From positions 62,001 to 126,000 of the forward strand of contig NZ_LSYT01000011.1 in assembly GCF_001602525.1 (NCBI RefSeq): a stretch of DNA of 64,000 nt, read 5' to 3'. Numbering within the stretch: the first letter of the stretch is position 1; each line of letters starts with the position of its first letter. The DNA comes from Flavobacterium chilense (lineage in GTDB: Bacteria > Bacteroidota > Bacteroidia > Flavobacteriales > Flavobacteriaceae). The position numbers were made by a program, and so were the translations under genes. The notes beneath the pieces are model-generated. The model ran no database searches. It saw nothing but the letters and a program-made list of their open reading frames with translations, and had not been told where the DNA came from. Shown here in pieces: positions 26,985-34,767 of the stretch.

Positions 26985-27608
26985 ATGATTGACTTTTTTC
27001 TTGATAGTTACAAAAATGCACCTTTATGGCATATAGCCCTGGAGTTCCTGGTATTTGTTTTTGGTATTTTAAGTGTTTGGTTTGCCAAAAAAGAAAACAT
27101 CTGGGTTTATCCAACAGGATTAATTGCTACTGTCATTTCGGTATATCTTTTATTCATTGCAGGATATATTGGCGATATGATTATCAATGGATATTTCTCG
27201 ATTATGAGTATATATGGTTGGTATGTATGGGCAAAAGGCGGAACTGTTGAAGATAATCTACCCATTACAAGAACAAACCTTAATGAAAAAATAATTGGAG
27301 TTTTATTGTTTTTTGTGACCATTTTTGTAGTTTTCGGCATTTATAAATATTTTGATTACGAAATCAAAAAAGACAATTATGTCGATATGATTTCTTCCGG
27401 AATATTTTTTGCAGGAATGTGGTACATGGCCAGAAAAAAAATCGAGAACTGGACACTTTGGATTATTGGCGATATTATTGTAGTGCCTCTTTATGCTTAT
27501 CGCGGCCTGGGGATGCTGTCACTTCAGTATTTAATTTTTACAATTTTGGCTATTTCAGCTTATTTAGAATGGAAAAAAATCTTAGACAGCAAAAAACAGC
27601 TATCATAA
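26985..27608 (+). CDS. pnuC: PnuC family vitamin transporter
   Basis: This 207-residue membrane protein has about seven helices and the family features WFAKKENIWVYPTG, YGWYVWAKGG and the closing AYLEWKK. PnuC moves nicotinamide riboside by facilitated diffusion, with phosphorylation trapping it in the cell. A NadR-kinase-like gene overlaps its 3' end by 40 bp, which favours nicotinamide riboside. PnuC relatives also carry thiamine (PnuT), and a TPP-riboswitch-controlled receptor lies 3 kb downstream, so the substrate is not certain. Confidence 0.88.
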   Translation: MIDFFLDSYKNAPLWHIALEFLVFVFGILSVWFAKKENIWVYPTGLIATVISVYLLFIAGYIGDMIINGYFSIMSIYGWYVWAKGGTVEDNLPITRTNLNEKIIGVLLFFVTIFVVFGIYKYFDYEIKKDNYVDMISSGIFFAGMWYMARKKIENWTLWIIGDIIVVPLYAYRGLGMLSLQYLIFTILAISAYLEWKKILDSKKQLS

Positions 27609-29683
27609 AAATTGCATTATTTGGTCCTGAAAGTACAGGAAAAACAACCTTAGCAAAACAACTCGCAGAATATTACGAAACCGAATGGGTTCCGGAATTT
27701 GCGCGCGATTATTTGCAGGAAAAATGGGAAGAGAATCAGCATATATGTGCAGCTGATGATATGATGCCTATTGCTTACGGACAAGTTGCCTTAGAGAATG
27801 AAAAACTTTCTGCGGCAAAAAAATATTTGTTTTCAGATACTAATCTAATGGTTACCAAGGTTTTTTCTGAAATGTACTACGGATTTTGCGATCCGCTTTT
27901 AAACGAAGCAGCTCTGGAGCACGAATATGATTTGTTTTTCTTAACAGACATCGATGTTCCCTGGGAAAAAGATGACATCAGAGATACTCCGGAAGGAAGA
28001 GAATCTATATTTTCTGTTTTTAAACAAGCCTTAATTGAATCCGGAAAGCCTTTCATAACTCTTTCTGGTAATAAAGAAAGTCGTTTGTCACAAGCTACAG
28101 CTATTATAGATCATTTGACACTGGCAAAACAACACGGAATTTTATCAGCTGATTTTGTTCAGATTTACAGTCACGGAATCCCTTTTGAAAATATTTTAAA
28201 TCAGTTAGAAATTTTTAAAAACGGAATTGCAAAAGCTAATCTGATAGCTCCGGCAACAATTGATAACGGAATTCTAAGTTTATCTGAAGATGATTTTGAA
28301 AAGAAAGCAGCTTTTTTTGATCAACAAAAAGAAAAATTAAAAATTAAGAAATTCGTTCCCGCTTCTGGTGCAGCAACCAGAATGTTCAAATTTCTAACGG
28401 CTTTTTTGAATGATTTTGATATTGAAAAAGAAACGGTAAACGCATACATCAACAGAAAAAATGACAAAGAACTGGCTATTTTTATTGTTGGTATGGAAAA
28501 GTTTCCTTTTTTTGAAACGATTGACAAAAAGTTAAGAGAAATTTATCCGGATTTTGAAACTTTAGAAAGAGATTATAAGAATTACTATTTCATCAAATTA
28601 TTATTATCTCAGGAGTATTTTAATTCTGCAAATAAACCAAAGGCTGTTTTACCTTTTCACTTATATAAAACCCATATAGCAAACCCAATTGAAGAACATT
28701 TAAATGAATGCGTGCATTATGCAACATCAGAAAATGTTTCAAATTTACATTTTACAGTTTCAGAAATACATCAGGAGTTATTTGAAAAAGCAGTTGATGA
28801 GGTAAAAGAGAAGATTGAAAAGCCTTCAGGAACAAAAATCAACATAGGATATTCTTATCAAAATAAAAGCACAGATTCTATTAATGCTGATTTAAAAAAT
28901 AAAATTGTCAAAAATAATAATGGTGAATTAGTTTTTAGACCAGGCGGACACGGAGCCTTGATCGAAAATCTTAATAATCTTGACTCAGATATTATTTTTA
29001 TTAAAAATATCGATAATGTAATTCAAAACCATATTGATAAAATTACGTTGTATAAAAAAGCTTTAGGAGGAATCTTAATTGAGGTTCAGCAAAAAGTATT
29101 TGGTTATTTGAAAGCTATTGAAAAGGGAGAAATTTCTGAAAATGAACTTATAGAGATTGCTGCGTTTCTAACACAAAAGTTAAATATTAAAATGACTAAA
29201 GATTTTAATAAATTTACTTTTGAGAATAAAATTGCGAAAATTAAAGATTTATTAGACAGGCCAATAAGAGTCTGCGGAATGGTTAAGAATGAAGGAGAAC
29301 CGGGTGGAGGACCATTTTGGGTAATGAATGAAAAAGGGGAAGTTTCCCTTCAGATTGTAGAAACATCTCAGGTTGATTTAAATAACAAAAAACAACTTGA
29401 AATTCTGGAAGAATCAACACACTTTAATCCTGTTGATTTAGTTTGTGGAATTAAAAATTATAAAGGCGAAAAATTTAATCTGAAACAATTTGTAGATCAA
29501 AAATCCGGATTTATTGTAGAAAAAAGTGTTGAGGGAAAACCTGTAAAAAGTTACGAACTTCCGGGTTTATGGAATGGTTCAATGGCAAATTGGTTAACTG
29601 TTTTTGTTGCCGTTCCGTTAATTACCTTTAATCCTGTGAAAACAGTAAATGATTTATTAAAAGCAGCACATCAGCCACAATAA
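27569..29683 (+). CDS. NadR-kinase-like ATPase fused to DUF4301 domain
   Basis: I start this at the ATG of MEKNLRQQ inside pnuC; an earlier in-frame ATG at 27419 reads non-homologous sequence. The 704-residue protein has an N-terminal P-loop kinase domain (GPESTGKT, 19-26) like the ribosylnicotinamide kinase part of NadR, to about residue 190. A DUF4301 domain of about 510 residues follows (ASGAATRMFKFL, FRPGGHGALIENL, IFIKNIDNV). Those motifs resemble GT-A-fold nucleotidyltransferases. There is no NMN adenylyltransferase domain as in classical NadR. The stop overlaps the arfB start. Confidence 0.8.
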   Translation: MEKNLRQQKTAIIKIALFGPESTGKTTLAKQLAEYYETEWVPEFARDYLQEKWEENQHICAADDMMPIAYGQVALENEKLSAAKKYLFSDTNLMVTKVFSEMYYGFCDPLLNEAALEHEYDLFFLTDIDVPWEKDDIRDTPEGRESIFSVFKQALIESGKPFITLSGNKESRLSQATAIIDHLTLAKQHGILSADFVQIYSHGIPFENILNQLEIFKNGIAKANLIAPATIDNGILSLSEDDFEKKAAFFDQQKEKLKIKKFVPASGAATRMFKFLTAFLNDFDIEKETVNAYINRKNDKELAIFIVGMEKFPFFETIDKKLREIYPDFETLERDYKNYYFIKLLLSQEYFNSANKPKAVLPFHLYKTHIANPIEEHLNECVHYATSENVSNLHFTVSEIHQELFEKAVDEVKEKIEKPSGTKINIGYSYQNKSTDSINADLKNKIVKNNNGELVFRPGGHGALIENLNNLDSDIIFIKNIDNVIQNHIDKITLYKKALGGILIEVQQKVFGYLKAIEKGEISENELIEIAAFLTQKLNIKMTKDFNKFTFENKIAKIKDLLDRPIRVCGMVKNEGEPGGGPFWVMNEKGEVSLQIVETSQVDLNNKKQLEILEESTHFNPVDLVCGIKNYKGEKFNLKQFVDQKSGFIVEKSVEGKPVKSYELPGLWNGSMANWLTVFVAVPLITFNPVKTVNDLLKAAHQPQ

Positions 29684-30087
29684 TGGATACCGAAAAAATT
29701 ATATCAGAGTTAAGTTTTAAAGCCGTTCGAAGCAGCGGTGCCGGCGGACAAAACGTGAATAAAGTTTCATCAAAAGTGGTTTTAACTTTTGAATTAAATA
29801 CTTCTCAGGCTTTATCTGAAGAAGAAAAAATGCTTTTACAAACGAACATTGCAGCTCGCTTAACAACTGAAAATATCCTGATTTTAAACTGTGACGAAGA
29901 CCGAAGCCAGCTTAAAAACAAAGAAATTGTTGTAAAACGTTTTTTAGAGATTATTAAAAAAGGATTGTTTGTTCCTAAAGTTCGTAAAGCAACTAAAATT
30001 CCTAAATCGGTAATTAAAAAACGAATTAAAGACAAGAAGAATGTTTCTGATCTTAAACAATCAAGAAGAAAACCAAATTTAGAATAA
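29683..30087 (+). CDS. arfB: Alternative ribosome-rescue factor / peptidyl-tRNA hydrolase ArfB
   Basis: This 134-residue protein has the release-factor GGQ loop (SSGAGGQNVNKVSSKV) and a basic C-terminal tail (KDKKNVSDLKQSRRKP). Together these define ArfB/YaeJ, which enters the mRNA channel of stalled ribosomes and frees the nascent chain. Its start codon overlaps the stop of the preceding gene by one base. Confidence 0.93.
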   Translation: MDTEKIISELSFKAVRSSGAGGQNVNKVSSKVVLTFELNTSQALSEEEKMLLQTNIAARLTTENILILNCDEDRSQLKNKEIVVKRFLEIIKKGLFVPKVRKATKIPKSVIKKRIKDKKNVSDLKQSRRKPNLE

Positions 30088-30119
30088 TACTCTTTTTTAG
30101 CAATAAAGTTTTAAATTAA

Positions 30120-30644
30120 ATGAATTCAAAATCGAAAAAAGTACTATTTAAAACTTTGCCAAATTTTGCATCAATATTTTGGGCAATTATAGGAGGTGCT
30201 TTTTTTGGTTGGATGATCTTTGTGATTTACCATTCTCGATCCAATTCGTTGCGGGCTACTGAAACTGTGAATTTGAAAACAGCTGAAGTTCTGTATTACA
30301 TTTGCTTGGGTGTATTTATTTTTTTTGGATTATGGTCTTTGACGTTGGTTTTAAGAATGAAAATAATAACGCTAACATCATCGAATCTCATAATTGAATA
30401 CCCTTTTTTCTTTCTGAAAAAAACAATTTCCATAGGTGATATTGATAAAATTTCAGAGAAAGATTATAAAGTTAACCCAAAAGTCAGAAGAATTGTATAC
30501 AATATTCATGATGGTAAAGAAACTGTAATTTATTTGTTTTCTGAAAAAAAAATAAAATTTAATTCTTTTGAAATTCTAGAATATAGAGAGTTAATGCGAA
30601 AACTTTATATTGTAAAAAGCAGATATAAGTATATTGATTTGTGA
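30120..30644 (+). CDS. Membrane protein with PH-like C-terminal domain (174 aa)
   Basis: Two hydrophobic segments (FASIFWAIIGGAFFGWMIFV and EVLYYICLGVFIFFGLWSLT) are followed by a beta-rich cytoplasmic domain of about 80 residues that resembles bacterial PH-like domains. I do not recognise a named family. It sits 32 bp after arfB on the same strand. Confidence 0.65.
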   Translation: MNSKSKKVLFKTLPNFASIFWAIIGGAFFGWMIFVIYHSRSNSLRATETVNLKTAEVLYYICLGVFIFFGLWSLTLVLRMKIITLTSSNLIIEYPFFFLKKTISIGDIDKISEKDYKVNPKVRRIVYNIHDGKETVIYLFSEKKIKFNSFEILEYRELMRKLYIVKSRYKYIDL

Positions 30645-30690
30645 GCAGATGATTAAAATTACTTGCCAGTTTTGATTTTTGAAATTGCCA

Positions 30691-30721
30691 TTGATTTTTG
30701 AAATTTTTAACAGTACATTTG
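30691..30721 (+). promoter_or_regulatory. Promoter upstream of TPP riboswitch
   Basis: TTG (30691-30693), 20 bp, then TACATTTG (30714-30721), matching the Bacteroidota -33/-7 pattern. It would start the leader containing the TPP aptamer. Confidence 0.6.
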
Positions 30722-30730
30722 CACTGTCTC

Positions 30731-30802
30731 AAAGGGGTGCTCTAAATAACGAGCTGAGATCATACCCAAAGAACCTGAGCGAGTAATGTTGCTAAGGGAA
30801 AA
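30731..30802 (+). promoter_or_regulatory. TPP riboswitch (THI element)
   Basis: The conserved blocks of the TPP aptamer appear in order: GGGGTGC, GCTGAGAT, ACCCAAAGAACCTGA and the closing TAAGGGAA. It precedes the TonB-dependent receptor by about 95 bp, which marks that receptor as regulated by thiamine pyrophosphate. A second copy controls the thi operon at 45664-45735. Confidence 0.93.
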
Positions 30803-30896
30803 CGACAATTTTAGCGTGCACACTATATCTTGTCGTGAAACATTTATTAATTTAACAAAAGAATAATTCCCCCTTTTATTCGTAATTTTTTTACGG

Positions 30897-33086
30897 ATGA
30901 AAACTATTTTTCAAGGTACTAAGGTACTAAGTTGCAAAGGTTCTAAGGTTCAAAATATAACCAGAATCAAACCTGTTTTTTTTATTCTATTTTCTTTCCT
31001 CTATTCTCTTTCTTCTATTTCACAAGAACAGGATTCAACCAAGGTTAATAAACTGGATGATGTGTTAGTTTCGGCAGTTCGTGTTACGTCAAAAACTCCG
31101 GTTACGTTTAGTAATATGGATAAAAAAGAAATTAAATACAGGAATCTTGGACAGGATATTCCGGTTTTAATGAATTATTTACCATCTGTTGTTACTACTT
31201 CAGACGCGGGAGGCGGAATAGGCTATACCGGAATCAGAGTTCGTGGAAGTGATGCTACAAGAGTTAACGTAACTATCAACGGAATTCCTTATAACGATGC
31301 CGAAAGTCAGGGAACATTTTGGGTTAATATGCCTGATTTTGCTTCTTCTGTAGAAAGTTTACAGTTGCAGCGTGGAGTTGGAACTTCTACAAACGGATCT
31401 TCAGCTTTTGGAGCAAGTTTAAATATGCTGACAGACAATTATGCTTCTAAAGCGAATGGCGAAATTTCAAGTTCATACGGAAGCTTTAATTCAAATAAAA
31501 ATACGGTAAAGTTTAGTACAGGTTTATTAAACGATCATTTTGAGTTGGCAGGACGTTTGTCTACCATTAAATCTGATGGTTATGTAGATCGCGCCAGTTC
31601 AGATTTAAAATCATATTTTTTACAGGGAACTTACGTTGGAAAAACAACTTTAATTAAAGCTTTGGTTTTTGGTGGGACTGAAAAAACGTATCAGTCCTGG
31701 AATGGAATTGATGCAGAAACTTTAAATTCAGATCGTACTTATAATTCTGCAGGAAAGTACAAAGATGAGGCAGGCAATGTGCATTTTTATGATAATGAAA
31801 CCGATAATTATAAACAAAACCATTATCAGTTACATTGGAGTGAATCATGGTCTGATAAATGGAGTACAAATCTGGCTTTTCACTATACAAAAGGATTAGG
31901 TTATTATGAGAATTACAAATATAATGAACCAATTGCCGGATATGGACCAATTCAGCCTACGAAACAAGTTGAGAATGATTTAGGAGAATTAGTTCCCGGA
32001 ACTGATTTGATTCGTCAGAAGTGGCTAGACAATGATTTTTACGGAACAACTTTCTCTGTAAAATATACAGAAGAAAAACTGAATGTTATTATAGGTGGAG
32101 GCTGGAATAAATACGAAGGAGATCATTACGGAAAAGTAATTTGGGCAAGATATTCAGCGCAGTCTGAATTGGGAAATCACTATTATGATGATTTCTCAAC
32201 AAAAACTGATGGAAATATCTTTGCAAAAGCAAACTATCAGTTTACTGAAAAATTAAGTTTGTATGGAGATTTACAATACCGAAATGTGCGTTACAAAGCT
32301 AATAGCGCCGAGACAGGTTTAGTAAATGATAACTTTAACTTTTTTAACCCAAAAGCAGGTTTAAATTTCGAAATCAATTCAAAAAATAATCTTTACTTTT
32401 CATATGCACGTGCTAATCGTGAACCGAACCGAACCGATTATGAAGGCGGAAATGTAAAGCCTGAAAAATTAAATGATTTTGAATTAGGCTGGAGATTTAA
32501 TTCAGAGAAATTTCAATTAAACTCTAACTTCTATTATATGGGCTACAGAGATCAGTTGATTTTAACCGGAAGATTAGATGATGTTGGAGCACCAATTCGT
32601 GCTAATACTGAAAAAAGTTACCGTTTAGGTTTTGAGTTTGATGCCACAATTTCACTTTCAGAAAAATTTATTATTAGACCAAATTTTACTTTAAGCAGCA
32701 ACAAAAATGTTGATTTAGCAGTTGAAGGAGAATATTATGGAACTACTAAAATTGCATATTCTCCGGAAGTTATTGCAGGAAACATAATTGTTTACAGTCC
32801 AATTAAGAGTTTACATATTTCATTGTTGCAAAAATATGTTGGCGAACAATACATGAACAATATCGAATTACCATCAGCAAAACTGGCTGATTATTTTGTA
32901 AACGATTTGAATGTGTCTTATGAGATTAAACCAAAATCTATTTTTAAATCAATTACAATTACTGGTTTAGTAAACAATATTCTGGATAAAAAATATGTTT
33001 CAAACGGAGCCATGTGGGATATTTATCCATACTATTATCCACAAGCAGGGATTAACTTCTTAGCCGGATTGACTTTGAAATTCTAA
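30897..33086 (+). CDS. TonB-dependent receptor, TPP-regulated (thiamine uptake)
   Basis: This 729-residue outer-membrane receptor has a plug domain (DDVLVSAVRVTSK, VRVRGSDATRVNVTINGIPYND, QRGVGTSTNGSSAFGASL) and a 22-strand-type barrel ending in GLTLKF. Control by a TPP riboswitch predicts transport of thiamine or a derivative. The N-terminus is odd: codons 6-20 read through an AAGGTACTAAGG / AAAGGTTCTAAGG repeat before the hydrophobic signal-peptide core (VFFILFSFLYSLSS). The N-region is thus unusually long. No better downstream ATG exists before the signal core. Confidence 0.92.
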   Translation: MKTIFQGTKVLSCKGSKVQNITRIKPVFFILFSFLYSLSSISQEQDSTKVNKLDDVLVSAVRVTSKTPVTFSNMDKKEIKYRNLGQDIPVLMNYLPSVVTTSDAGGGIGYTGIRVRGSDATRVNVTINGIPYNDAESQGTFWVNMPDFASSVESLQLQRGVGTSTNGSSAFGASLNMLTDNYASKANGEISSSYGSFNSNKNTVKFSTGLLNDHFELAGRLSTIKSDGYVDRASSDLKSYFLQGTYVGKTTLIKALVFGGTEKTYQSWNGIDAETLNSDRTYNSAGKYKDEAGNVHFYDNETDNYKQNHYQLHWSESWSDKWSTNLAFHYTKGLGYYENYKYNEPIAGYGPIQPTKQVENDLGELVPGTDLIRQKWLDNDFYGTTFSVKYTEEKLNVIIGGGWNKYEGDHYGKVIWARYSAQSELGNHYYDDFSTKTDGNIFAKANYQFTEKLSLYGDLQYRNVRYKANSAETGLVNDNFNFFNPKAGLNFEINSKNNLYFSYARANREPNRTDYEGGNVKPEKLNDFELGWRFNSEKFQLNSNFYYMGYRDQLILTGRLDDVGAPIRANTEKSYRLGFEFDATISLSEKFIIRPNFTLSSNKNVDLAVEGEYYGTTKIAYSPEVIAGNIIVYSPIKSLHISLLQKYVGEQYMNNIELPSAKLADYFVNDLNVSYEIKPKSIFKSITITGLVNNILDKKYVSNGAMWDIYPYYYPQAGINFLAGLTLKF

Positions 33087-33103
33087 AAAAAAAAGTCAAA
33101 AAT

Positions 33104-33141
33104 AAAAAAAGCCTGAAAATTTAAATTTTCAGGCTTTTTTT
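33104..33141. terminator. Bidirectional terminator
   Basis: A long perfect stem with core AAGCCTGAAAATTT and its inverse is flanked by A-run and T-run. It lies between the convergent receptor and Rieske-like genes. Confidence 0.85.
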
Positions 33142-33144
33142 ATT

Positions 33145-33558
33145 TTAGTTATAAACGTGAATTACAGTTCCGCTTACTTCGACACGATATTGTTTTAATG
33201 GATATTCTTTTCCGCCAAGTCCGGTAAACAAACTATATTCTGTCTTGTCGCACGAACAAACAGCATTGATACCGTTTATGGTCATGGCATTGCATGAATT
33301 AATGGCTTGATTAGGGCATGCTGCATCAAATGCATTATAACCGCTTCCTGCATTAAAAATAATAATTCCTTTTGCTCCGTAATTAGGAACGATAACACCA
33401 TTACTTACAAATTTAAGATTCGAATAGGCTGGTAAATTCATATCAACAGACAGATTAACGGCATAACTCGGAATGTAAGGATTTTTGTTGCTGATGCTAT
33501 TATCACTACAAGAAAAAAGCACAGATACGAACACAATTAAGAGCCAGAATTTTTTCAT
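33145..33558 (-). CDS. Rieske-like lipoprotein with degenerate cluster ligands
   Basis: This 137-residue lipoprotein (signal ending VLFSCSD) has the outline of a Rieske [2Fe-2S] domain: a CPNQ loop and a CSCDKTEYSLFTG loop in the positions of CxH and CxxH. The His ligands are replaced by Asn/Gln and Asp-type residues, so a normal Rieske cluster is unlikely. The rest of the beta fold, with PLKQYRVEVSG at the end, is retained. The function is unknown; it may be a structural or redox-dead derivative. It has no operon partner. Confidence 0.7.
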   Translation of the reverse strand: MKKFWLLIVFVSVLFSCSDNSISNKNPYIPSYAVNLSVDMNLPAYSNLKFVSNGVIVPNYGAKGIIIFNAGSGYNAFDAACPNQAINSCNAMTINGINAVCSCDKTEYSLFTGLGGKEYPLKQYRVEVSGTVIHVYN

Positions 33559-33650
33559 TATTTTAATAAGAATTAGTGAAACAAAAATAAAATATTTAGA
33601 TTTGAAATCTATATGATTAACATATAATTATGTACTATAAAAAATAATAG

Positions 33651-33690
33651 TATATTTGTAATACAAAATCCCATCCCAATGGGATTTTTT
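33651..33690 (+). promoter_or_regulatory. greA promoter and terminator-like leader hairpin
   Basis: A TATATTTG -7 element (33651-33658) is followed at about the transcription start by a 10-bp stem (AAAATCCCAT with ATGGGATTTT, 4-nt loop) and six T residues. That is a terminator directly in the greA leader, 24 bp before the ATG. It suggests attenuation of greA transcription. Confidence 0.6.
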
Positions 33691-33713
33691 GTATTTATAT
33701 AAACGATGAAGTT

Positions 33714-34190
33714 ATGAGTAAAGTATCTTATTATACCGCAGAAGGATTAAAAAAATTAAAAGATGAATTGGAGCATTTAAAAAGTGTAATGCGTCCAAAG
33801 GCATCTCAAGATATAGCAGAAGCAAGAGATAAAGGTGACTTATCTGAAAATGCTGAATATGATGCGGCAAAAGAAGCACAAGGTTTGTTAGAAATGAGAA
33901 TTGCAAAACTGGAAGAAGTGTATTCTAATGCAAGATTAATAGACGAATCGCAATTAGATGTTTCGAAAGTTTTGGTACTTTCTAATGTAAAAATTAAAAA
34001 CCAAAGCAACGGAATGGAAATGAAATATACACTTGTTGCTGAAAGTGAAGCAGATCTAAAAACAGGGAAAATTTCTGTAACTTCTCCTATTGGAAAAGGT
34101 TTACTAGGGAAATCTGTTGGGGAAGTAGCCGAAATTACAGTGCCAAATGGCGTTTTGAAATTCGAAATTCTGGAAATCTCAAGAGACTAA
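33714..34190 (+). CDS. greA: Transcription elongation factor GreA
   Basis: This 158-residue factor rescues backtracked RNA polymerase by stimulating transcript cleavage. The N-terminal coiled coil carries the acidic tip (ARDKGDLSENAEYDAAKEAQ), and the FKBP-like C-terminal domain ends in the VAEITVPNG and ILEISRD segment. It is full length and shares a transcription direction with the HIT gene 66 bp downstream. Confidence 0.97.
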   Translation: MSKVSYYTAEGLKKLKDELEHLKSVMRPKASQDIAEARDKGDLSENAEYDAAKEAQGLLEMRIAKLEEVYSNARLIDESQLDVSKVLVLSNVKIKNQSNGMEMKYTLVAESEADLKTGKISVTSPIGKGLLGKSVGEVAEITVPNGVLKFEILEISRD

Positions 34191-34255
34191 TTTTTAAAGT
34201 TTAACCGTTTAATCGTTAAGTTGGTTAACCGATTAATGAAATAAAAGAATAAACA

Positions 34256-34645
34256 ATGAGCAGTATATTCACTAAAATAGTAAACGGAGAAATTCCAGCC
34301 TATAAAATTGCCGAAGACGATAATTATCTGGCTTTTTTAGATGTAAATCCAAATGCAAAAGGACACACACTTTGTATTCCGAAACAAGAAATCGATAAGA
34401 TTTTTGATATGGATGATGAGTTGTATTTAGGATTAATGAAATTCTCAAAAAAAATTGCAGTTGCACTCGAAAAAACAGTTCCATGTAAAAGAGTAGGAAT
34501 TGCTGTTGTTGGTCTGGAAGTTCCTCATGCGCATGTACACTTGATTCCGTTAAACGAAATGGATGAAATGCGTTTTCAAAATAAAGTATCTCTTTCTAAA
34601 GAAGAATTTGAAACTTTGGCTAAGAGCATTCAGGCAAATTTGTAA
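34256..34645 (+). CDS. HIT family protein
   Basis: This 129-residue protein has the histidine triad PHAHVHLIP and the N-terminal IFTKIVNGEIPAYK typical of the HINT branch. It hydrolyses nucleoside phosphoramidates or adenylates. It is of normal length and probably co-transcribed with greA. Confidence 0.94.
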   Translation: MSSIFTKIVNGEIPAYKIAEDDNYLAFLDVNPNAKGHTLCIPKQEIDKIFDMDDELYLGLMKFSKKIAVALEKTVPCKRVGIAVVGLEVPHAHVHLIPLNEMDEMRFQNKVSLSKEEFETLAKSIQANL

Positions 34646-34734
34646 AAATACTGTCAGATTGAGGGAAGTCGAAACCTTTTTGTGTTCAAAAAATCTCAAT
34701 TCAACTCGATTTGCTAATCAAAATAAAAAAAGAT

Positions 34735-34767
34735 AAAGTGTAGTAAAAATGATTTTTGCTACACTTT
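34735..34767. terminator. Bidirectional terminator overlapping histidine kinase stop codon
   Basis: AAAGTGTAG and CTACACTTT form a 9-bp stem that extends inward through an A/T-rich region. The minus-strand kinase gene ends inside the right arm. A-run and T-run flank it. Confidence 0.75.

Noticed and set aside
27419..27568. Longer start for the NadR-kinase/DUF4301 gene inside pnuC
   Set aside because: The extra 50 residues are out-of-frame pnuC sequence with no relation to the kinase family; the ATG at 27569 is directly before the P-loop domain.
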